Shown: positions 54,101-61,363 of the stretch, piece after piece
Layout: each line of letters opens with the position of its first letter
How positions within the stretch are numbered: the first letter of the stretch is position 1
Assembly (NCBI RefSeq): GCF_013391475.1
Contig: NZ_JACBAZ010000006.1
Location: forward strand, 1 to 64,000
Reading direction: 5' to 3'
Length of the DNA stretch: 64,000 nucleotides
Source of the DNA: Oceaniferula marina
Lineage (GTDB): Bacteria; Verrucomicrobiota; Verrucomicrobiia; Verrucomicrobiales; Akkermansiaceae
Notes under the pieces: model-generated
What the model was told of the DNA's origin: nothing
What the model saw: the letters and a program-made list of their open reading frames with translations, nothing else
Databases searched by the model: none
Made by a program: the position numbers and the translations under genes

Positions 54101-56247
54101 GGCATAAGTATTTTTACATTCTTGCCAACCGCTTCTTCCGCCTTATAGCCAAATATTTCCTCTGCAGCTTTGTTGAATATCTGCATGCGGCCCTGAGTGT
54201 CAATGGTGACAATGCCATCAGCACTAGATTGAATAATTGCACTAACGCGTTTCTCGCTGTTACGCATTTTGCCTTCTGAGTACTGCAGGTGCTTATTTGC
54301 AATGGCCATGCGGACGCGGCTCCAAGCAAATATACCTGTTAAAATTGATAACAAGACACATGAAAAAGCCATTGTCCAGAATGCCTGCCTTCTAATGTTT
54401 TTGATTGATTCGTAGGCCTCAGAATAATCGATCTCTGAACAAACCCCAAATCCAAGCTCTTCATCCCAAGTCCAAGTTCCAATAACTGGGACTCCACGAT
54501 AATCATTATATGCATCCAAATTACGCCCAACCTTACCTGCGGTTGCGTTCTCAGCCATGTGGGTCAACGGAAAATCCTGATGACCATCAGATGGACGGAA
54601 CCCCTCTACCATATTACCTCCTGGGTCACGAATTTCAATATTAAGGATTCCTCGTTCGCCGGGTTTAATGAGTTCGATCTGCCTCAGGTCTTGGTCGAAG
54701 CGGCTTTCACTAATTAGCTGACCTCTACGGTTGAAGGCGTAACTTTCACCAGAGTCACCGACTCGTCCGCGTTGGAGGATACCAGTGAACTCTTCTTCCG
54801 GATTGATGAGAAAAATCAGCACTCCATCTTTTCCTCCCTGACCTTTTACCTTAGCTCCAGCGAGCATGGTCGCACGCGGCTTTAGCATTAGTCCATTTGG
54901 AAACCATTGAGCTGGGAGTCCGAAGGAGCTGTAGCGTGGCCCGCGTAGCACGTCGCTAACAAAGCTTATATCTTCTGACCTCTTGGTTTGATGACTAAGC
55001 ATTATGTTCTTATCACTTCCGACCACTCTTCCATTAGGGGTGATTAACAAAAACCCCTCATACCTCTTCTCTGTCATCAACGGCTCTAGAATGATCCTTA
55101 GGCGCATTTGTTCTGCAGCATTAACAAGGTCAGTATCATTCTCAGAAAGGCTGCTATAGAGTTGTGAAACCTCTGGTAAACCGGCCCATGATCGAACTTC
55201 TTGTTCTCTTTCTACACACCAATGTTTGGCAGCTTTGGAAGTAGTCCCGAGAACTGTGTCTAATGTGTTGCGTAGATCTCTTTTTTCACTATCAACAAGG
55301 TGAGTCATGTTTCTCCATGAGATCCCGGCAATTAGCCCGATGGCTACTAATGAAGCTGCAAGAAGAGGCCAACTTTGAACAACACCAGCAATGATGAGGC
55401 TGCTTTTCTTATCTGTGATGCTTGACGGTTTTACTTTTTGTTGATTGTTGTCCTTGTTGTTTTTAAAGTGTTTGAAGGCTGAAACGATCAAAAATAAAAT
55501 AACGATAATAGAACAGATGCCGATGCACATGACGATCAGCAATAGGCCTTCACCTTCAAGTGTTAACTGATCGAGTTCTAATTGTGTGCGACTATCAACG
55601 GACGCATTCACCTCATCAATTAAAGCCATGATGGAGGCCTTGGTTTTATGGTAGTCATTTCCATATAGAAGGCTATGCGCCAGCTTTAAATCTGGGTTTC
55701 CCCGTTGCGTGTATTTGCCGGTGTTATCCAAGAAAATACCTTTCACTGCATACATAGCTTCTTGCTCGAACATCGATAATTTGTTCGATGTCTCTTGAGC
55801 TTTCCTTAGTAGCTGGAATTCATCCTCCGAAAAGCCTGCATCCTCCATCAGAACCCTAAGAGCAATAGCCTTTTCGTCTGACCTCGGTTTGTCCCCAGTG
55901 GCAACTACATAGTCCCAGTAAATAGAACTATAATTGATAGGGCGGGGGGCTTCGCCTCTACGAATCGCCAATATTCTGTTAAAGTATTCCTCGTATCGAG
56001 AGTCGCCAGTAGCGGCATAAGTCCGAGCCATGCGTGTCAAATCATCGGATGTTTGACGTAGGTGATCAACCAACTGCAACGATTCCAGTCGCTTAATCTT
56101 CGCTGCTCCTGCTGTATCGTTATTGGCGACATAGAGTTGGGTAGTATAGGAACCCGTTCCTACCAGCATGAGGAGTAGAATTAATAATGCTGATAATTGA
56201 AACTCACTAGCCCGCTTTTCGCGATTGTCGCGTACGCTTCTACTCAT
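51115..56247 (-). CDS. Giant hybrid histidine kinase (PAS-GAF-HisKA-HATPase-REC-REC-Hpt)
   Basis: 1710 residues. Membrane segments at about 15-37, 235-258, 288-310 and 620-645 enclose two large extracytoplasmic sensor regions, the second Cache-like (about 315-615). Inside are PAS (about 660-775), GAF (about 800-955), HisKA with His984 in LANMSHEIRTPMNAI, and HATPase with NLANNSVKF, DTGIGM and YGGTGLGLAICKQL. REC1 has Asp1271 in AMDWLMPG, REC2 has Asp1418 in LMDIQMPVMDG, and a C-terminal Hpt domain has His1566 in AHTIKGIAG. All phosphorelay residues are present, so a full His-Asp-His relay to a separate receiver is possible; the REC domain of the SpoIIE fusion at the other end of the island is a candidate. 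Confidence 0.93.
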   Translation of the reverse strand: MSRSVRDNREKRASEFQLSALLILLLMLVGTGSYTTQLYVANNDTAGAAKIKRLESLQLVDHLRQTSDDLTRMARTYAATGDSRYEEYFNRILAIRRGEAPRPINYSSIYWDYVVATGDKPRSDEKAIALRVLMEDAGFSEDEFQLLRKAQETSNKLSMFEQEAMYAVKGIFLDNTGKYTQRGNPDLKLAHSLLYGNDYHKTKASIMALIDEVNASVDSRTQLELDQLTLEGEGLLLIVMCIGICSIIVILFLIVSAFKHFKNNKDNNQQKVKPSSITDKKSSLIIAGVVQSWPLLAASLVAIGLIAGISWRNMTHLVDSEKRDLRNTLDTVLGTTSKAAKHWCVEREQEVRSWAGLPEVSQLYSSLSENDTDLVNAAEQMRLRIILEPLMTEKRYEGFLLITPNGRVVGSDKNIMLSHQTKRSEDISFVSDVLRGPRYSSFGLPAQWFPNGLMLKPRATMLAGAKVKGQGGKDGVLIFLINPEEEFTGILQRGRVGDSGESYAFNRRGQLISESRFDQDLRQIELIKPGERGILNIEIRDPGGNMVEGFRPSDGHQDFPLTHMAENATAGKVGRNLDAYNDYRGVPVIGTWTWDEELGFGVCSEIDYSEAYESIKNIRRQAFWTMAFSCVLLSILTGIFAWSRVRMAIANKHLQYSEGKMRNSEKRVSAIIQSSADGIVTIDTQGRMQIFNKAAEEIFGYKAEEAVGKNVKILMPKAIAANHDDHLNNYRPAQPSTIVGNTREVEGVRHDGTTFPLELKVSELTLDNEKIFIGLLRDLTERKEMEEREHKVALEAKLLDRGPSLAAEASNFEEALDKVSGMICSYMNWELGHAYLWNEKHSELRSTDIWHVKDEDYFAKFIQNAYDATLIRGKGIAGHVLKSGKPEWIENLHLDENSSEKIDLDGSGIGFPVLANGKVIAVLEFIKRNSSASEPSILQVMGNLGDQLGRVYERFKSAQELKKAQEASDAANKAKSDFLANMSHEIRTPMNAIIGLSDLCLRTEMDDKQRDYISKVHQSSKSLLGIINDILDFSKIEAGKLDMEEVPFMVDDVLDQVATVVSVKTQEKGLELLFDRGDSVPSSLLGDPLRLGQILINLANNSVKFTDRGEVVLRITKESESHAGVKLKFSVSDTGIGMTDEQMSKLFQSFSQADSSTTRKYGGTGLGLAICKQLVEMMGGKIWVESIPDHGSTFSFTAVLKRGKSTDSRGDFSPSPDLRGLNALVVDDNLTSREILTHYFTSFSFNVITADNAEQAFAVIKEHDIDLIAMDWLMPGMNGIDATIKIKSEMNLTKIPKVILISAFAQNELSKKKGSEYADGILTKPISPSHLFDASMEAFGNNLSHRSSTRRCEDKSNMTVDLAPIAGARVLLVEDNQINQQVASELLLQGGLDIEIANHGQEALDLLEKNTYEAILMDIQMPVMDGYTATKKIRSNTKYNDLPIIAMTANATTEDRQAAFDHGMNEHIAKPIDPNFLFTTLLKWIPAKHQPANDSHKKPIPMVGRYDLPNQIPGIDFEKGLKNVGGNHKLYSKLLKDFYDDHRHDSALIASCMSSKDQAAAVRTAHTIKGIAGTIGAQELQKVSKSLESALKSSDEDAKQSAYEQFESVMNPLMDALPATWAIERDTTDKHSEKAPLDIKNVKIIISTLNDLLAEMDPDAEDTVAELSELISEHITTRLLSKLTTQVRSFAFEDAQQTLLDLQKDILPNP

Positions 56248-56319
56248 AAAGTCATCGAATAGAACAGAGTCTGATTTGACAAGGTAATTTTGTGCTGTCA
56301 GCTCATATTTTGAAATGTG

Positions 56320-57180
56320 TTAATTAGTGATGGCCACAGTAATTAAAGTCGTATCATCTGTGTCATCATTGTTGATTGATCGAGACATGAGATGATCAGC
56401 GAGTGTGCTCATACACCCCAGATTTTTAGAAAACGCTGAGTGAATATGTTTTTGCCAAACCCCATCAATTAATCCGTCGCTGCATAATAAAAATTGATCA
56501 CCAATTGCGTAGTTGATGGTTGAGGAGTATGCTTTGACAGTAGCATTTCCTCCACCCATAACCTGATACAGAGCTGAGCGGTGTGGGTGATTACGAAACT
56601 CTCGCTCGGTAAGTTCACCTCGGTTTAGTTTTCGCCAAGCAAAGGTATGGTCTTGTGAAAGTTGCTGTAAGTCGTTTTGGCTGTCATCTTGATCAATTCC
56701 TTTTCGGTATAGATACAGTCGAGAGTCTCCAACATTTATAAAATATAATTTTTGGGAGGTAAACCACGCCAAAGTGAGCGTTGCTGCCATTCCTTGCCGA
56801 GCTTTATCCTTGTCCGCAGTCATATTGATGGCGTGGTGTACGTCTTGTACCGTGCTTTCTAATAGTCCAATATAGTCTGGAGTCTTCCCACTAGCTGCAA
56901 TTTCACATGCTTCTGGGAGTAGAGCACTGAGAATTCGGGTTAGGAGATCGGACGCGACATTACCCGCATTTCCCCCCCCCATACCATCTGACACTACAAA
57001 GATTAAATCCTGGGAGTGTATTGATTCACTACCTTGATTTTTAAGAAATGTGGCACCGTTAATATCAGCACTAAAAACCAACCAGGAATCGTCATTTATA
57101 GGACTTTTTGTTCCTGAGACTGAATCAGCATACCAATTGAGATTTGCCGATTGAATAGAGTGAGCATCTTTATTGGTCAT
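56320..57180 (-). CDS. PP2C-type serine/threonine phosphatase
   Basis: 286 residues, a full PPM/PP2C catalytic domain. Metal and catalytic motifs are VVSDGMGGGNAGNVAS, GMAATLTLA, INVGDSRLYLYRKG, FLLCSDGLIDG and the closing DDTDDTTLITVAI. No signal peptide or membrane segment, so cytoplasmic. It is transcribed leftward just upstream (72 bp) of the giant histidine kinase gene. It could dephosphorylate one of the two STAS proteins, or act on Hanks-type kinase targets, though no such kinase is in the window. Confidence 0.93.
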   Translation of the reverse strand: MTNKDAHSIQSANLNWYADSVSGTKSPINDDSWLVFSADINGATFLKNQGSESIHSQDLIFVVSDGMGGGNAGNVASDLLTRILSALLPEACEIAASGKTPDYIGLLESTVQDVHHAINMTADKDKARQGMAATLTLAWFTSQKLYFINVGDSRLYLYRKGIDQDDSQNDLQQLSQDHTFAWRKLNRGELTEREFRNHPHRSALYQVMGGGNATVKAYSSTINYAIGDQFLLCSDGLIDGVWQKHIHSAFSKNLGCMSTLADHLMSRSINNDDTDDTTLITVAITN

Positions 57181-57495
57181 GTTCAGTAGATTCGGAGATG
57201 GAGTGGTTGTTTATACTGAGCGGGCTAAGAGCGTTTTATTATGGGGGGATATCTGATCTAGTATCACGAGGTGATCGCATTAGTCGCAAAATAAATAGAC
57301 ATATCGTAATAATACTTGTGGCAATCACTGGGATACTCCCAATGTGGCGTCCTTGTTTGATTTTCCTATGTTTATCTGTTCCGTATCCGTGCAAGAAAAG
57401 TTGTGCTCGGTAGTCCGTGTATTGCTATAGCTACTATAATCGATCCTTTTTTAGGACGTTACTCATAAATCAAGATTAGTCGAATTTATAAAGAG

Positions 57496-57621
57496 CTAGA
57501 CGACCAAATAGGTTAGTTTGTTCAAAAGCTCTTCCACCCGTTGCCATATTTTTGCTGATATGCCAAGGTCCATGTATGTGTCCATCAGCTTGAGGTCATT
57601 GGCCTTGCAATAGTTTTCGGC
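57496..57621 (-). pseudogene. Gene remnant at the right edge of the island
   Basis: A minus-strand frame of 41 codons and a stop reads AENYCKANDLKLMDTYMDLG, then ISAKIWQRVEELLNKLTYLVV, with stops just upstream and no start. The composition and Leu/Glu/Lys pattern look like the C-terminus of a real protein. Family not recognised. The remaining bases to the cyclophilin gene (57622-57788) hold nothing that I can identify. Confidence 0.4.
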
Positions 57622-57788
57622 TCATTCTTCCTGTCGTTTTTACGACCTGCCTTTTGCATGCTCTTTGAAGTCTAGTAGCGAAAGTAAGAAATCGCTTTGG
57701 TTGCAGGCGCATGTGTGTATTCTGCTGAGGCCATGATGTGTATTTGTATTCATTAATCTGCATCACGAAAACTAAACTATTCTTAGCC

Positions 57789-58295
57789 ATGAGCGATATT
57801 CAAGACATTAACATTACCATGAACACCAGCAAGGGCGCCATCAAGGTGCGTATGTTTGCCGGTGACACTCAAGTGACCTGCGCCAGCTTCCTGAATTTGG
57901 CCAGCAAAGGCTTTTACGACGGGATCGTTTTCCACCGTGTGATCCCCAACTTTATGATTCAGGGGGGAGACCCGACGGGTTCTGGTATGGGCGGCCCGGG
58001 TTACAAGTTCGAGTGTGAGTGCAAACCTCACCTGAAGCACGACAAAGCCGGGATTCTTTCCATGGCCAATGCCGGCCCCAACACGAACGGTTCGCAGTTT
58101 TTCATCACCCATGGAGCGACGCCTCACCTGGATGGTAAACACACCGTGTTTGGCGAAGTGACCGAAGGTCAGGATGTGGTGGATGCGATTGCTCAGGGCG
58201 ATACCATCGAATCGATCGAGATTCACGACAGCACCGACGCCTTGTTTGCTGCGCAGTCCGGCCGCGTTTCCGATTGGAATACGGCTCTGTCCTAA
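57789..58295 (+). CDS. ppiB: Peptidyl-prolyl cis-trans isomerase, cyclophilin type
   Basis: 168 residues from the [23 protein letters not shown]. The frame is open 17 codons upstream but without a better start. Cyclophilin core: [20 protein letters not shown] with the catalytic Arg, [29 protein letters not shown], and [20 protein letters not shown]. No signal peptide, so a cytoplasmic PpiB type that speeds proline isomerisation during folding. Base composition is back to the host style. Followed by a terminator. Confidence 0.95.
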   Translation: MSDIQDINITMNTSKGAIKVRMFAGDTQVTCASFLNLASKGFYDGIVFHRVIPNFMIQGGDPTGSGMGGPGYKFECECKPHLKHDKAGILSMANAGPNTNGSQFFITHGATPHLDGKHTVFGEVTEGQDVVDAIAQGDTIESIEIHDSTDALFAAQSGRVSDWNTALS

Positions 58296-58319
58296 GGAAT
58301 TGCGATATGAATTTATTTC

Positions 58320-58366
58320 AAGGGGTGTGGATGCCGGGCGGCATGTCACGCCCCTTTTGTTTTTCT
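58320..58366 (+). terminator. Terminator after ppiB
   Basis: An AAGGGGTGTG / CACGCCCCTT stem (one G-U pair) followed by TTGTTTTT. Confidence 0.75.
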
Positions 58367-58472
58367 TCGGTTGAAAAATAGGAGATTGGTGGGAGAATGG
58401 CATGTCCTTGAAACGAGGACTCAAGCGACCCTCAATCGCCCCCGAGCGACACTCAAGTAACACCCAACAACC

Positions 58473-59243
58473 ATGATTTACCTGCTTTCTCCGGCCAAGA
58501 CACTGGATTACGATTCCGATGTTCCCTCGCTGCGTGGAACGATGCCCCGATTTCTTGACCATTCCGAGCAATTGGTCGAGGTGATGCGCACGATGTCAGC
58601 GGAGGATTTGCAGTCCTTAATGGGGATCTCGCCCAAGCTGGCCGAGGTGAATGTGGAGCGCTTTGCCTCGTGGAAGCCGGATTACTCAAAGGCCGAATCC
58701 AGACAGGCTATTTTGGCTTTTAAAGGGGGCGTCTATCAGGGGCTTGCTGTGGAAGCGTGGGCAAAGGAAGACTTTGCCGAAGCCCAGAAGTCGTTACGGA
58801 TTTTATCAGGATTATACGGAGTGCTTCGACCTCTGGATTTGATGTTGCCATATCGTTTGGAAATGGGAAAAAAGGTGGCGACCGAGAGGGGGGCGAACCT
58901 GTATCGATTTTGGGGCGATTTGTTGACCCAGAGTTTGAACAAGGAGCTCAAAGGGCCTGACGATGCGATTGTAAATCTGGCATCCAACGAGTATTTTTCT
59001 GCTCTGCAGCCGAAGGACTTAAAGGCTCCGGTGCTGACTCCGGTGTTCAAGGATTGGAAAAACGGCAAGCTGAAGGTGATTTCTTTTTATGCCAAAAAGG
59101 CACGAGGTCAGATGGCAGCCTGGGCGATTTGCAAGAAGCTGACAACTCCTGACGAGTTGAAGGCCTTTACCGGAGGGGGCTATGCCTACGATGCTTCCCT
59201 GAGTGATGCGTCCTCGTTTGTCTTCACCCGGGGCGAAGCGTAA
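58473..59243 (+). CDS. yaaA: Peroxide stress protein YaaA (UPF0246)
   Basis: 256 residues. LLSPAKTLDYDSDVP at the start, AILAFKGGVYQGLAVEAW, LRILSGLYGVLRPLDLMLPYRLEMG, and VISFYAKKARGQMAAW with FTGGGYAYD near the end are diagnostic for YaaA. In E. coli the protein limits free iron and oxidative DNA damage during peroxide stress, and it has a DNA-binding fold. Cytoplasmic, single gene with its own 5' region. Confidence 0.95.
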   Translation: MIYLLSPAKTLDYDSDVPSLRGTMPRFLDHSEQLVEVMRTMSAEDLQSLMGISPKLAEVNVERFASWKPDYSKAESRQAILAFKGGVYQGLAVEAWAKEDFAEAQKSLRILSGLYGVLRPLDLMLPYRLEMGKKVATERGANLYRFWGDLLTQSLNKELKGPDDAIVNLASNEYFSALQPKDLKAPVLTPVFKDWKNGKLKVISFYAKKARGQMAAWAICKKLTTPDELKAFTGGGYAYDASLSDASSFVFTRGEA

Positions 59244-59358
59244 CTCGGGATACCTCTGATAGGTGGCGAGACTGGCGTTTCATCGCGGAGCCTTTTTTGC
59301 CTTTTATTATTTCGCCTCGAAGCCTTAAATCACGGCGCTTCACCGGAGCGGTCAAAGG

Positions 59359-59895
59359 ATGCAGTGGTATTACATAAAGGGAGGTAAAAAGGCAGGGCCG
59401 ATCGCGGCAGCGGAAATCAAAGCCATGTATAAGTCCGGTCGCTTGGCTGGCAGTGATCAGGTCTGGAAGGTGGGGATGGATAACTGGCTTCCACTCGATC
59501 AGGTCGATGAGTTGAGCGTTTCTCCAGCCCCTGCAATGCCGTCCCTTTCCGGCACACCCTTGGCGCCTCCCGAACCCGTGGCACTGGAACCTTATCAACG
59601 TCCCCGAAGACCAGAGAGCGACGGGCTGATGCCCAAAAGCCATGTGGATTCAGATATTCCCACTTACCTATGGCAGTCGATCGTCGTGACCTTGATGTGC
59701 TGCCTTCCTCTGGGAATTGTCGCCATTGTTTATGCTTCCAAGGTGGACAGCCTGAAGTACGCGGGGGATATGATGGGCGCCCGCCACGCCTCCGAAACCG
59801 CAGGCAAATGGTGTGCCATTGCCTTTGGTGTTGGCGTGTTGGGGGTTGTGATTTATCTGGTGATGATGATGGGGCTCCTTGCCGGCGGCCTATGA
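59359..59895 (+). CDS. GYF_2-CD225 membrane protein
   Basis: 178 residues. The N-terminal GYF_2-type domain (about 1-50) reads MQWYYIKGGKKAGPIAAAEI, then VWKVGMDNWLPLDQV. A Pro-rich linker (about 55-95) leads to a CD225/dispanin-like domain (about 105-178) of two membrane helices (WQSIVVTLMCCLPLGIVAIVYASKV and a second after ASETAGKWCAIAFG). The CCLPLGIVAIVYA part is the hallmark of CD225. GYF domains bind proline-rich peptides, so the protein may recruit partners to the membrane; function not known. The stop overlaps the convergent dipeptidase stop by 6 bp. Confidence 0.87.
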   Translation: MQWYYIKGGKKAGPIAAAEIKAMYKSGRLAGSDQVWKVGMDNWLPLDQVDELSVSPAPAMPSLSGTPLAPPEPVALEPYQRPRRPESDGLMPKSHVDSDIPTYLWQSIVVTLMCCLPLGIVAIVYASKVDSLKYAGDMMGARHASETAGKWCAIAFGVGVLGVVIYLVMMMGLLAGGL

Positions 59896-61224
59896 GGATG
59901 CCAGCTCCCGCATCAGGGCTTTGTTCAGGCGGATCCCGGCTTCAAAGTTCTCGATCCAGTAGTTTTCGTTGGGGGCGTGGATCTGGCAGTCGGGTAATGC
60001 CAAGCCCAGCATCAGGGACTCCACGCCGAGAATCTCTTTCATGTCCTGAATGATCGGTATGGACCCACCCTCGCGGATGAGCACGGGGTCAACACCAAAG
60101 GCCTCCTTAAGCGCGGCCTGGCCGGCTTTGCCATTCTCTGAATGCGGGTCGGCGAAAAAGGGTTTGCCATCGTGACCGATTTCCACATCGACGGTGACCC
60201 CCTTCGGACAGTGCTTGAGCAGGTGCGCTTTGACCTTGCGCATGATGTCCGCCGGTTCCTGGTCGGGCACCAGACGGAAGGAGAACTTGGCCATGGCTTT
60301 GGCAGGGATCACGGTTTTCGATCCTTCGCCTTGGTAGCCGCCGCCGATGCCGTTGACTTCAGCTGTCGGGCGGGCCCAGAGTCGTTCCGACGAGCTATAC
60401 CCGGGTTCTCCAAAGGTTTCCGGCGAACCCGTGATGGCCAGGGTGTCCTCATCACTGACTCCCGGGACTTTTGCCCACATGTCCCGCTCCCATTGCTCGA
60501 GTGGGCGGACGTCATCGTAAAAACCGTCGATGGCAATCCGGCCATCGGCATCGTGTAGTGAGGCGACCAATCGGGCGACTGCGGTTGCGGGGTTGGCAAC
60601 GGCGCCGCCATAGACACCGGAGTGCAAGTCTCCGCTGGGGCCATGGACGGTGACTTCGCAGCAGGTGATACCCCTCAGGCCATACCCCATGGTGGGCACG
60701 CCCTTGGCGACCATGCCGGTATCTGATACCGCGATGACGTCGCAGGCGAGTGCTTCTTTATGTTTTTCGAGGAAGGGGACGAGGTTCGGGCTGCCGATTT
60801 CTTCTTCTCCTTCGAAAAGCAGGATGAGGTTGACCGGGAGTTCTCCATGATCCTGAAGGGTTTCTTCAACACCGAGCACGTGCGCGAGCATTTGGCCTTT
60901 GTTGTCGGTGGAGCCGCGGCCCCAGATCCGGCCCTCTTTGATGACGGGTTCAAAGGGATCGGTGTCCCAGAGTTCGACCGGGTCCACGGGTTGGACGTCG
61001 TAGTGGCCGTAGATCATCAGTGTTTTTTTATCCGCTTGGTGGGTGTTGCGAGCGGTGACGATCGGGTGCCCGGGCGTTTCATGCAGTTCGGTATCCAGCC
61101 CCATGCTGCGGAGTTTTTCGATCAACCAATGGGCGCAGGCGCGGACGTCGCCACGATGTTGGGAGTCGGTCGAGATGCTGGGAAATCGGAGAAAGGCAAA
61201 AAGGTCTTCGAGCTGCGGAGTCAT
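59890..61224 (-). CDS. M20-family dipeptidase/metallopeptidase
   Basis: 444 residues. M20 metal-site motifs: MIYGHYDVQPVDP (first zinc His and Asp), WGRGSTDNKGQMLAH (bridging Asp), LLFEGEEEIGSPNL (catalytic Glu and metal Glu), VSDTGM (Asp), and NENYWIENF near the end. The lid domain (about 185-290) includes DLHSGVYGG and VNGIGGGYQGEGSKTVIP, as in carnosinase/CNDP-like dipeptidases. No signal peptide. Expected to cleave dipeptides or N-acyl amino acids in the cytoplasm. Confidence 0.92.
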   Translation of the reverse strand: MTPQLEDLFAFLRFPSISTDSQHRGDVRACAHWLIEKLRSMGLDTELHETPGHPIVTARNTHQADKKTLMIYGHYDVQPVDPVELWDTDPFEPVIKEGRIWGRGSTDNKGQMLAHVLGVEETLQDHGELPVNLILLFEGEEEIGSPNLVPFLEKHKEALACDVIAVSDTGMVAKGVPTMGYGLRGITCCEVTVHGPSGDLHSGVYGGAVANPATAVARLVASLHDADGRIAIDGFYDDVRPLEQWERDMWAKVPGVSDEDTLAITGSPETFGEPGYSSSERLWARPTAEVNGIGGGYQGEGSKTVIPAKAMAKFSFRLVPDQEPADIMRKVKAHLLKHCPKGVTVDVEIGHDGKPFFADPHSENGKAGQAALKEAFGVDPVLIREGGSIPIIQDMKEILGVESLMLGLALPDCQIHAPNENYWIENFEAGIRLNKALMRELASS

Positions 61225-61363
61225 GCTCTATGATTGGCAATCCTGAGGGCTGCCGACAAGGAGATAATCGGAGAGATTGGCCATGTCGGGAAAGATGGCA
61301 TTCTAACTTGAAAGATGGGGGGGATCTCATCTGTAATACAGGGAAGGTATCACGGCACGCAAC

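Larger units (their letters stand above)
44062..57495. other. AT-rich signalling/transport island
   Basis: From the IS remnant to a small gene remnant at 57496-57621 the sequence is visibly richer in A/T than both flanks and uses more A/T-ending codons. It holds seven genes, all for signalling or transport: three rightward (44366-48190) and four leftward (48256-57180). Stretches without a gene are 44062-44365 (nothing recognised; likely the promoter region) and 57181-57495. Acquisition by transfer is inferred from composition and flanking remnants. Confidence 0.7.

Noticed and set aside
57198-57413. A 71-codon plus-strand frame after the PP2C gene
   Set aside because: It lies within the divergent upstream region of the PP2C gene. 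The translation is dominated by Ile, Trp and Cys without a family pattern and no ribosome site precedes it.
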